A stretch of 5,120 nucleotides of DNA from Flavobacteriaceae bacterium (GCA_019090365.1 JAHRWC010000066.1:1-5120), one strand, 5' to 3'. Shown: positions 1 through 5,120, numbered from the stretch's first letter. A program made the numbers and translations. Notes: generated from the letters alone by a model not told the origin.

Positions 1-279
1 GTACATGAATTGGTAGCTAGATTTTCTGAACCAGCCAAATATTTTCTGACTTATGGTAATAAAAATGCTACTAGTCCAAATTATGATGTTGGCCGTTTTT
101 CTGATAAAATACCAGGTAATTTAAAACCACTTAAACTTTTAGAACAAAAATCGATAAAACAAGAAGATGAAATAAAAAAAGAAGCTTTGTTTACTAATAA
201 ATTATGGCTTTGGATTATTATGGGATTAATCATACTTGTATTGGGAGGTTATTCTATTAAAATGTTGAAGAAAGTATAA
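1..279 (+). CDS. C-terminal end of a DUF3999-like membrane-anchored protein (partial)
   Basis: The reading frame is open from the first base to the TAA at 277-279 and gives 92 residues, so the gene begins outside the window. The visible part has a soluble stretch containing YFLTYGNKNA and PNYDVGRF. A charged linker rich in Lys and Glu follows (about residues 45-65), then one hydrophobic helix (about 67-86, LWLWIIMGLIILVLGGY) and a short basic tail, KMLKKV. The YGN...PNYD pattern just before a C-terminal membrane helix resembles the end of DUF3999 proteins, which from memory have a large exported domain and a C-terminal anchor. By the positive-inside rule the tail is cytoplasmic and the preceding domain periplasmic. 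The function of the family is unknown. The family call is from memory of the pattern and is moderate; the C-terminally anchored topology is better supported. Confidence 0.6.
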   Translation, partial: VHELVARFSEPAKYFLTYGNKNATSPNYDVGRFSDKIPGNLKPLKLLEQKSIKQEDEIKKEALFTNKLWLWIIMGLIILVLGGYSIKMLKKV

Positions 280-297
280 ACCCAAAGATTCAATTTC

Positions 298-305
298 TAT
301 ATTTG
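298..305 (+). promoter_or_regulatory. Putative Bacteroidota -7 promoter box for hutI
   Basis: TATATTTG matches the Bacteroidota primary sigma factor -7 consensus TAnnTTTG exactly. Only four bases separate it from the hutI ATG at 310. Transcription would normally begin a few bases downstream, at or next to the start codon, so the message may be leaderless or nearly so. No TTG is seen at the usual spacing (about 19-21 bases) for a -33 box; that region is the end of the upstream gene. Read-through from the upstream gene is therefore a possible alternative source of hutI transcription. Confidence 0.45.
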
Positions 306-309
306 CTCT

Positions 310-1545
310 ATGAAGATTCTGATAAAAAACATACAACAACTTTTACAAGTTCGAGAAGAGTCTGTTACCTGGATTGCAGGGAAAGACATGAAGCAATTAC
401 CAGCAATAGACAATGCTTGGTTATTGATTGAAAATGATCTTATTTCAGATTTCGGATCGATGGATTCTCTTTTAGAAATAGAAGCTGATGAAGTTATTGA
501 TGCCACTGGAAAAGTGGTGCTACCAACTTGGTGCGATTCACATACACATTTGGTCTATGCTGGAAATAGAGAACAAGAATTTGTAAACAGAATTAACGGA
601 ATGTCTTACCATGAAATCGCTGAAAATGGTGGAGGAATAATAAATTCAGCTAAAAAATTACAAGCTACTACAGAAGAAGATCTTTATAATCAATCAATAG
701 ATCGTTTAAAGGAAGTGATGCAAATGGGAACTGGAGCCATCGAAATTAAAAGTGGTTATGGCTTAACTCCTGAAGCTGAAATGAAAATGCTTCGAGTAGC
801 TAAAAAATTAGGGGAAGATTTTCCTGTTACAGTAAAAACTACTTTTCTTGGAGCACATGCTGTACCTACAGAATTTAAAGGAAATAAGGCTGGATATATC
901 GACCTAATTGTAAATGAAATGCTTCCTAAAATAGCCTCAGAGAAACTTGCTACATATGTGGATGTATTTTGTGAAGAAGGATATTTTTCAGTTGCCGATA
1001 CAGAGCGTATTCTTTCCGAAGCAAAAAAATATAATTTGATTCCTAAAATACATGTCAATCAGTTTACCATTCTTGGCGGAATTGCTTTGGGTGTAAAATA
1101 TGATGCACTGAGTGTAGATCATTTAGAAGTATTAGATCAAAATGATATTGAAACACTACAAGGCAGTAAAACGATGCCTGTGGCTTTACCTTCTTGTTCT
1201 TATTTTTTAAGTATTCCTTATACTCCTGGGCGTGAACTTATCGATGCTGGTTTACCTCTTGCTTTAGCAACCGATTATAACCCAGGTTCAACACCAAGTG
1301 GAAATATGAATTTTGTTGTAGCTACTGCCTGTATCAAAATGAAACTAACTCCAGAAGAAGCTATAAATGCTGCTACATTAAATGGTGCATATGCGATGGG
1401 ATTAGAAAAAACACATGGTAGTATTACTAGAGGAAAAAAAGCCAGTGTAATGATTACAAAAGAAATTCCTTCGTACGGATATATTCCTTATTCCTTCGGA
1501 AGTAATTTAATTGAAACTGTAATTATTAATGGTGAAAAAGTTTAA
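310..1545 (+). CDS. hutI: Imidazolonepropionase (HutI)
   Basis: This is the third enzyme of histidine degradation: cytoplasmic, metal-dependent hydrolysis of 4-imidazolone-5-propionate to N-formimino-L-glutamate. The 411-residue product has the expected length and the amidohydrolase-superfamily signatures in order. The metal-binding pair is in DSHTH (His78, His80), followed by the substrate-loop Arg87 in AGNREQEF and SGYGL with Tyr150. Next come GAHAVP with His183, KIHVNQF with metal His248, SVDHLE with His271, and ATDYNPG with metal Asp322. A small beta-sandwich formed by the N- and C-terminal ends (about 1-70 and 365-411) is typical of the superfamily. The ATG at 310 is chosen because the in-frame stop at 277 leaves no other ATG, GTG or TTG start, and the N-terminus MKILIKNIQQLLQVRE fits the family. 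No Shine-Dalgarno sequence is present. The stop overlaps that of the convergent gene. The product feeds FtcD, encoded at 2273-3967. Confidence 0.97.
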   Translation: MKILIKNIQQLLQVREESVTWIAGKDMKQLPAIDNAWLLIENDLISDFGSMDSLLEIEADEVIDATGKVVLPTWCDSHTHLVYAGNREQEFVNRINGMSYHEIAENGGGIINSAKKLQATTEEDLYNQSIDRLKEVMQMGTGAIEIKSGYGLTPEAEMKMLRVAKKLGEDFPVTVKTTFLGAHAVPTEFKGNKAGYIDLIVNEMLPKIASEKLATYVDVFCEEGYFSVADTERILSEAKKYNLIPKIHVNQFTILGGIALGVKYDALSVDHLEVLDQNDIETLQGSKTMPVALPSCSYFLSIPYTPGRELIDAGLPLALATDYNPGSTPSGNMNFVVATACIKMKLTPEEAINAATLNGAYAMGLEKTHGSITRGKKASVMITKEIPSYGYIPYSFGSNLIETVIINGEKV

Positions 1546-2120
1546 TCATCATAATCAGCTATAACTTTTCTAACTTCACTCATTTCAAAACCATATTCAG
1601 ATTTTAGACTATTGAGTTTTTCATTTACTGAAATGGATTCAGGTAAGCCCATTTTCTTGATGATATAATCAATAGGAACTTTTGTTCGAGATTGAACTTC
1701 ATTTAAAGTCATAGATCCTTTGATTTCAATATCACCCACATTTGTTTCGTGATTTTCTTTTTTATTAGAATCTATTTCTACAGGAGTCAGTAAAGGTGTT
1801 ATTGCAATAAAAACGACAACAATTAAGCCCAGAACTCCTAAAATTGAACGTTTCCCTTCTTTCTTTCGAGGTCTTCCTTTAACAAGGCTTAGAATCCAAC
1901 GCCAATGTAAAAAAAGATGCAATGCTAAAATGGAGAAAAAAGTAACTGAGATCCAAAAATGTATCCCTCCCCATTCATGCCTGTCTAAATTCCAAATGGT
2001 GGAATGTTTTCCACTTCCAGGAGGAAGAATATAACGAAGTAAAACACCTGTTGTTGTCAGTAGCAAGAAAGCTATGAAAGCAACGATATCAATGATAAAA
2101 TTGAGTTTTGAACGTTTCAT
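1542..2120 (-). CDS. DUF4405-type three-helix membrane protein with a C-terminal soluble domain
   Basis: The 192-residue product has three hydrophobic helices, at about residues 8-30, 52-72 and 93-113. Helix 2 and its approach carry a His-rich pattern: RHEWGGIHFW (His48, His54) and LHLFLHWRW (His68, His72). This arrangement is typical of DUF4405 proteins, which resemble small cytochrome-b-like membrane domains. Haem binding through some of these histidines is an inference, not visible proof. A basic loop (about 81-91, KGRPRKKEGKR) suggests a cytoplasmic side. After a polar linker, residues about 134-190 form a soluble domain (GSMTLNEVQSRTKVPIDYIIKKMGLP, then EKLNSLKSEYGFEMSEVRKVI). From memory this resembles small helical tails found on some membrane-bound redox or 4Fe-4S proteins. 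No Cys-based cofactor motif is present. The gene sits between the two hut genes on the opposite strand and its role is unknown; a membrane redox or electron-transfer accessory is the best guess. Confidence 0.85.
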   Translation of the reverse strand: MKRSKLNFIIDIVAFIAFLLLTTTGVLLRYILPPGSGKHSTIWNLDRHEWGGIHFWISVTFFSILALHLFLHWRWILSLVKGRPRKKEGKRSILGVLGLIVVVFIAITPLLTPVEIDSNKKENHETNVGDIEIKGSMTLNEVQSRTKVPIDYIIKKMGLPESISVNEKLNSLKSEYGFEMSEVRKVIADYDD

Positions 2121-2143
2121 TTTTCACTATTTATTAAGACGAA

Positions 2144-2174
2144 TTAAGGTACGAAAACAGCAGGAGAAGAACAA
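2144..2174 (-). promoter_or_regulatory. Candidate promoter for the DUF4405 gene
   Basis: Read on the minus strand, a TTG (2174-2172) is followed after 20 bases by TACCTTAA (2151-2144). This spacing is that of Bacteroidota -33/-7 promoters. The -7 box is imperfect: it keeps TA and TT but lacks the final TG of TAnnTTTG. Transcription would start near 2137, giving a leader of about 17 bases before the ATG at 2120. It is the best promoter-like match on this strand in the intergenic region, but remains tentative. Confidence 0.35.
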
Positions 2175-2208
2175 TGATATTTGTAATGAAAATCAATGTT
2201 TTATCACA

Positions 2209-2239
2209 TTTTTCAATAAAGGCTATTCATATTGAAAAA
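2209..2239. promoter_or_regulatory. 10-bp perfect inverted repeat upstream of ftcD, possible operator
   Basis: TTTTTCAATA at 2209-2218 and its exact reverse complement TATTGAAAAA at 2230-2239 are separated by 11 bases. The arm centres are 21 bp apart, about two helical turns, which suits a dimeric DNA-binding protein contacting one face of the DNA. The element ends 8 bases before the putative ftcD -7 box at 2247 and covers the place of a -33 box, which is itself not recognisable. Either a repressor site or an activator site would fit. A hairpin role is less likely because the expected transcription start lies downstream. In DNA this AT-rich the repeat could be chance, but ten uninterrupted matching pairs is notable. 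Confidence 0.4.
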
Positions 2240-2246
2240 CAAGTTT

Positions 2247-2262
2247 TATTTTTGAATTCAAA
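2247..2262 (+). promoter_or_regulatory. Putative -7 box of ftcD overlapping a 12-bp palindrome
   Basis: TATTTTTG at 2247-2254 fits TAnnTTTG exactly and lies 18 bases before the ftcD ATG. Its TTTG forms the left end of a perfect palindrome, TTTGAATTCAAA, at 2251-2262. The expected transcription start falls within or next to this palindrome. A protein bound there would interfere with initiation. No clear -33 TTG is found at the right distance. The leader would be about 12 bases, A-rich and without a Shine-Dalgarno sequence, as is usual in Bacteroidota. Confidence 0.4.
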
Positions 2263-2272
2263 TTAAAGAATT

Positions 2273-3967
2273 ATGCAAAAACAACTCATAGAATGTGTTC
2301 CAAATATTAGTGAAGGACGCGATTCAGATAAAATAAATACGATTGCTTCGATTGTTGAAACTGTTGAAGGTGTTACTCTTTTAGATGTGGACCCAGGAAA
2401 GGCGACAAATAGAACAGTTATCACCTTTGTTGGAGAACCTCAACCTGTGATCGATGCTGCCTTTTTATTAATACAAAAAGCTGCAGAACTTATCGATATG
2501 AGTAAGCATACTGGCGAGCATCCTCGTTTTGGTGCTACTGATGTTTGTCCGTTGGTTCCTATTGCTGGAATTTCATTAGAAGAAACTGCGAAATATGCTC
2601 ACAAACTTGGAGAACGCGTTGGGAAAGAATTAAACATTCCTGGTTATTTCTATGAAAAAGCAGCCAAAGAAGAAAAACGTCAAAACCTTGCCAATTGTAG
2701 AAGTGGAGAATATGAAGGCTTAGCAAACAAACTATCGGATGCTGCTTGGAAACCAGATTTTGGTCCTGCAGAATATAATGAAGCGGTTGCAAAATCTGGA
2801 GTTACAGCAATTTCAGCAAGAGATTTCTTAATCGCTTATAATGTAAACTTAAATACTACTTCAACACGTCGAGCAAATGCGATTGCTTTTGATATTAGAG
2901 AAGCAGGACGTTTTAAAAGAGAGGGTAGTTCAGTTACTAGTAAAAAAGTATTGGATGAGAATGGTGAACCTGTTAGAGTTCCTGGAAAGCTAAAAGCAGT
3001 AAAAGGAATTGGTTGGTATATCGATGAATATGGGATTGCTCAAATTTCTTATAACTTAACCAATATTACAATTACATCGATGCATGAAGCTTTTGATGAA
3101 AGTTGTAAATCTGCCAATGAAAGAGGATTGCGTGTTACTGGTTCTGAATTAATTGGTTTGGTACCATTGCAAGCCATGTTAGATGCAGCTGATTTTTATT
3201 TAGTAAAACAGCAACGTTCTTTAGGTGTTTCTGAAAGTGAAAAAGTTAAGATTGCAATAAAGTCATTGGGCTTAGATGATTTGAAACCTTTTATTCCTGA
3301 AGAAAAAATTATAGAATACAAACTGAAGGATACTTCAGTAAAAAAATTAATCGATTTTAGATTAGATGATTTTGCAGATGAAACTGCAGGTGAATCTATG
3401 GCTCCTGGTGGAGGTTCTATTGCTGCTTATGTTGGAACATTAGGTGTTGCATTAGGAACGATGGTTGCGAACCTTTCTGGACATAAAGCTGGATGGGATG
3501 ATCGATGGGAGTTCTTTTCAGAATGGGCTGTAAAAGGCCAAGCATATAAAAACAGACTATTGTTTTTAGTAGATGAAGATACCAATGCTTTTAATAAAAT
3601 TATCGACGGATTTAGAATGCCTAAAGACACCGATGAAGAAAAAGCTGCAAGAAGTCAAGCCATTGAGGATGCTACTATTTATGCAACTGAAATTCCGTTT
3701 CAAGTAATGGAAACAGCCTACGAGTCTATGGAAGTAATGCAAGCCATGATAAAAGACGGAATGCAAAGCTCTTTATCTGATGGAGGTGTTGGAATTTTAT
3801 GTGCAAGAGCTGCTGTATTAGGAGCTTATTTTAATGTACGTATCAATGCAAAAGATATCAAGGATAGAGATTTTGCTGAAGCAATTCTTTCAAAAGCAAA
3901 AAACATTTACGATGCTACTTTAGCTATTGAGGCAGAGACAATTGCCTACATCGACAGTAAGATGTAA
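2273..3967 (+). CDS. ftcD: Bifunctional glutamate formimidoyltransferase / formimido-THF cyclodeaminase
   Basis: This cytoplasmic enzyme takes N-formimino-L-glutamate, the HutI product, and transfers the formimino group to tetrahydrofolate, releasing glutamate. It then cyclises 5-formimino-THF to 5,10-methenyl-THF with loss of ammonia. The 564-residue product carries the complete fused architecture. The formimidoyltransferase N-terminal subdomain (about 3-183) includes ECVPNISEGRD and EHPRFGATD; His83 probably matches the catalytic His82 of the mammalian enzyme. The second subdomain (about 184-330) includes KGIGWYIDEYGIAQ and GSELIGLVPLQAMLDAADFY. After a linker, the cyclodeaminase (about 355-564) has APGGGSIAAYVGTLG, VDEDTNAF (Asp436) and SLSDGGVG. 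It is slightly longer than the mammalian enzyme (about 541 residues), mostly through extra residues around 215-240. The ATG at 2273 is chosen because the family N-terminus starts immediately after it. It stands alone downstream of a divergent gene, so it probably has its own promoter. Confidence 0.96.
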   Translation: MQKQLIECVPNISEGRDSDKINTIASIVETVEGVTLLDVDPGKATNRTVITFVGEPQPVIDAAFLLIQKAAELIDMSKHTGEHPRFGATDVCPLVPIAGISLEETAKYAHKLGERVGKELNIPGYFYEKAAKEEKRQNLANCRSGEYEGLANKLSDAAWKPDFGPAEYNEAVAKSGVTAISARDFLIAYNVNLNTTSTRRANAIAFDIREAGRFKREGSSVTSKKVLDENGEPVRVPGKLKAVKGIGWYIDEYGIAQISYNLTNITITSMHEAFDESCKSANERGLRVTGSELIGLVPLQAMLDAADFYLVKQQRSLGVSESEKVKIAIKSLGLDDLKPFIPEEKIIEYKLKDTSVKKLIDFRLDDFADETAGESMAPGGGSIAAYVGTLGVALGTMVANLSGHKAGWDDRWEFFSEWAVKGQAYKNRLLFLVDEDTNAFNKIIDGFRMPKDTDEEKAARSQAIEDATIYATEIPFQVMETAYESMEVMQAMIKDGMQSSLSDGGVGILCARAAVLGAYFNVRINAKDIKDRDFAEAILSKAKNIYDATLAIEAETIAYIDSKM

Positions 3968-3992
3968 ACACTCCTATTTGTTAAATATTTTA

Positions 3993-4021
3993 AAAAAGAA
4001 TGATTCATTTACATTCTTTTT
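3993..4021 (+). terminator. A/T-rich hairpin, probable weak terminator of ftcD
   Basis: AAAAAGAATG at 3993-4002 pairs perfectly with CATTCTTTTT at 4012-4021 around a 9-base loop, starting 25 bases after the ftcD stop. The right arm ends in five T residues, so the RNA would form a hairpin with a terminal U tract. The stem has only two G-C pairs, so the hairpin is weak, although A/T-rich terminators occur in AT-rich genomes. The symmetrical A and T tracts would work in either direction, but no gene reads into it from the right. It abuts the -7 box at 4023. Confidence 0.45.
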
Positions 4022-4022
4022 A

Positions 4023-4030
4023 TATATTTG
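4023..4030 (+). promoter_or_regulatory. Putative -7 promoter box for the MarR-GNAT gene
   Basis: TATATTTG matches TAnnTTTG exactly and is identical to the box before hutI. It lies 25 bases before the chosen ATG at 4056. At 20-base spacing upstream, positions 4000-4002 read ATG rather than the TTG expected of a -33 box, a one-base mismatch. The transcription start should fall around 4036-4038, inside the palindromic repeat that follows. Confidence 0.55.
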
Positions 4031-4031
4031 C

Positions 4032-4055
4032 ATAAGTACTTATATAAATACTTAT
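4032..4055. promoter_or_regulatory. Tandem palindromic operator, probable MarR autoregulatory site
   Basis: Two 12-bp units lie end to end: ATAAGTACTTAT (4032-4043, a perfect palindrome) and ATAAATACTTAT (4044-4055, one base different). Together they form a 24-bp near-palindrome with one mismatched symmetric pair, centred between 4043 and 4044. The element starts one base after the -7 box and ends directly at the start codon of the gene for a MarR-type regulator. Many MarR proteins repress their own genes by binding such dyads over the promoter, so self-regulation is a reasonable inference. Two adjacent palindromes could hold one or two dimers. Confidence 0.6.
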
Positions 4056-4997
4056 ATGGATATTTTACATACTTTAGGAGAAATTGGTTTAGGGTCACGA
4101 TTAAAACGTGTGAGTGATTTGCTAATGAAAATCACTCAACAGATTTATACAAATCAAAATATTGATTTTGACCCATACCTCTTCCCTGCCTTTAATACGA
4201 TAGCAAAACTTGAAAAAACAACCAATACTGAGATTCGTGAAGTATTACACATTACTCAGCCTGCTGTAACACAGAATATAAATAAGCTATTACAAAAAGA
4301 ATTGATTGAGTTACAGGTTGATGATATTGATAAACGCAAAAAATGGATAACACTTTCTAAAAAAGGTGAAAAAACTTTCAATCAATTACAACCACTTTGG
4401 AATATTCTAGACAGAGCAGTAAAAAAATACACAGTATTTTCGGCAGAATCTTTAATCGAGCATTTAAATTATTTTGAAGAACAGCTAAAAAACGGGAACT
4501 ATATGGAAACGATACAAGAACAAATAAAAACCGAGCTAGCGATTAGCATTGTTTCTTTTGAAGAGCAATACGCAAGTTATTTTTATGATTTTAATGTAGA
4601 ATGGTTAGAATCTTTCTTTTATGTAGAAGATTATGATCGAGAAGTATTAAGTAAGCCTCAACAATATATCATTGAACCTGGAGGGCATATTTTCTATGCC
4701 AAACAGAACAATGAAATATTAGGAACCGTTGCTTTATTAAAAAATAAAGAAGGTGTTTTTGAGTTAACTAAAATGGCTGTATCTCCAAAACATCAAGGTA
4801 AAAAAGTTGGACAATTATTAATGCAATATTGTATCGATTTTGCAAAAGAAAATAGCTTTGAAAAACTCTTTTTATATTCACACACAAAACTTGCAAATGC
4901 AATTTACATCTATCGTAAATATGGTTTTATTGAAATTGATGTTGAAGCAGACAGTCCGTACGAACGCAGCGATATAAAAATGGAATTAGTTTTTTAA
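4056..4997 (+). CDS. MarR-type winged-helix regulator fused to a GNAT N-acetyltransferase
   Basis: The 313-residue product joins two domains. Residues about 5-150 are MarR-like: an N-terminal dimerisation helix region, a winged helix-turn-helix with recognition helix TQPAVTQNINKLLQKELIE (68-86), and a wing with DDIDKRKKWITLSKKGEKTF (89-108). Residues about 165-313 are a GNAT domain: HIFYAKQNNEILGTVALL, then ELTKMAVSPKHQGKKVGQLL with the acetyl-CoA loop QGKKVG (247-252), and ANAIYIYRKYGFIEI (280-294). Such fusions occur repeatedly in Bacteroidota; the acetyl acceptor is not known. The ATG at 4056 is preferred over upstream starts because it follows the -7 box and operator directly, and MDILHTLGEIGLGSRLKRVSD fits the start of a MarR domain. 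The reading frame remains open back into ftcD, but those residues look non-native. It probably regulates its own promoter and perhaps responds to a small molecule that it can also acetylate; that link is inference. Confidence 0.9.
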   Translation: MDILHTLGEIGLGSRLKRVSDLLMKITQQIYTNQNIDFDPYLFPAFNTIAKLEKTTNTEIREVLHITQPAVTQNINKLLQKELIELQVDDIDKRKKWITLSKKGEKTFNQLQPLWNILDRAVKKYTVFSAESLIEHLNYFEEQLKNGNYMETIQEQIKTELAISIVSFEEQYASYFYDFNVEWLESFFYVEDYDREVLSKPQQYIIEPGGHIFYAKQNNEILGTVALLKNKEGVFELTKMAVSPKHQGKKVGQLLMQYCIDFAKENSFEKLFLYSHTKLANAIYIYRKYGFIEIDVEADSPYERSDIKMELVF

Positions 4998-5001
4998 TAG
5001 C

Positions 5002-5120
5002 TTATTCTAACCACAATTTAAAATCTTTTACACGTTCACGAGCTACTATCACTTCTTGATCTTTGTAATTATTCAGTTTTAATTGTAATCGTGAATTTGT
5101 GTAGGATATGATATCTTTTA
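5002..5120 (-). CDS. C-terminal end of a probable LytTR-family DNA-binding protein (partial)
   Basis: On the minus strand the frame is open from the right edge of the window to a TAA at 5004-5002, giving 38 residues: KDIISYTNSRLQLKL, then NNYKDQEVIVAR, then ERVKDFKLWLE. The order of a strand with aromatic/polar residues, a turn, a strand ending in V-A-R, and a final helix ending in F-K-x-W-L fits the end of a LytTR DNA-binding domain. In that family the closing pattern is usually like VSR...KEFxxWL. The rest of the gene, including any receiver or membrane part, lies outside the window. It converges on the MarR-GNAT gene with four bases between the two stop codons and no terminator hairpin. 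The coding assignment is fairly safe; the family is moderate. Confidence 0.6.
   Translation of the reverse strand, partial: KDIISYTNSRLQLKLNNYKDQEVIVARERVKDFKLWLE

Noticed and set aside
10..12. TTG at 10 as the start of the first gene
   Set aside because: The frame is open from base 1 and the protein begins in the middle of a conserved-looking region, so the gene is cut by the window edge.
297..506. Minus-strand open frame over the start of hutI
   Set aside because: It overlaps the hutI coding region and promoter, and the short Ser/Ile-rich product has no family resemblance.
756..1058. Minus-strand open frame inside hutI
   Set aside because: It lies antisense to a strongly conserved enzyme and the translation shows no domain or membrane pattern.
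2176..2183. GATATTTG as a plus-strand promoter for ftcD
   Set aside because: It has one mismatch to TAnnTTTG, is almost 90 bases from the start codon and has no -33 box. The exact match at 2247-2254 is better placed.
2236..2247. AAAAC / GTTTT hairpin before the ftcD -7 box
   Set aside because: Five A/T-rich pairs with a two-base loop is too small and too likely by chance, and it overlaps the better-supported inverted repeat.
2559..2792. Minus-strand open frame inside ftcD
   Set aside because: It is fully antisense to the conserved formimidoyltransferase domain and has no recognisable protein features.
3427..3766. Two overlapping minus-strand open frames inside the cyclodeaminase part of ftcD
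   Set aside because: They are antisense shadows of a conserved domain, overlap each other, and have no start-site signals.
3927..4055. N-terminal extension of the MarR-GNAT gene back to an ATG at 3927
   Set aside because: The extra 43 residues overlap the end of ftcD and run through the hairpin, -7 box and operator. The translated residues look like non-coding DNA, and the MarR domain starts naturally at 4056.

Overview
The window looks like ordinary chromosome from a member of the Bacteroidota, most likely class Flavobacteriia. It is AT-rich, every visible gene stops with TAA, and there are no Shine-Dalgarno sequences. Two genes are preceded by exact Bacteroidota -7 boxes (TAnnTTTG), and a third has one overlapping a palindrome. 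The protein families also fit: a fused formimidoyltransferase-cyclodeaminase, a MarR-GNAT fusion and a LytTR-type regulator end.

Layout. 1-279 (+) is the 3' end of a membrane-anchored protein resembling the DUF3999 family. 310-1545 (+) is hutI, imidazolonepropionase. 1542-2120 (-) is a three-helix DUF4405-type membrane protein that converges on hutI with a 4-base overlap. 2121-2272 is a divergent intergenic region with a promoter candidate on each strand and a 10-bp inverted repeat in front of ftcD. 2273-3967 (+) is ftcD. 3968-4055 is a compact control region: an A/T-rich terminator-like hairpin, a -7 box, and a tandem-palindrome operator touching the next start codon. 4056-4997 (+) encodes a MarR-type winged-helix domain fused to a GNAT acetyltransferase. 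5002-5120 (-) is the C-terminal end of a probable LytTR DNA-binding protein entering from the right edge.

How the genes work together. HutI makes N-formimino-L-glutamate from imidazolonepropionate. FtcD then moves the formimino group to tetrahydrofolate and cyclises it to 5,10-methenyl-THF, releasing glutamate and ammonia. The window therefore holds the last two steps of folate-linked histidine degradation; hutH and hutU are not here. The DUF4405 gene lies between the two hut genes on the opposite strand, so they are probably not one simple operon. The MarR-GNAT gene appears to be a separate, probably self-regulated unit.

I see no mobile element, CRISPR array, RNA gene or defence system. The most interesting signals are regulatory: the tandem-palindrome operator at 4032-4055 and the roughly 20-bp phased TTCAA/TTGAA half-sites upstream of ftcD. 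No strong candidate for a wholly new system is visible.
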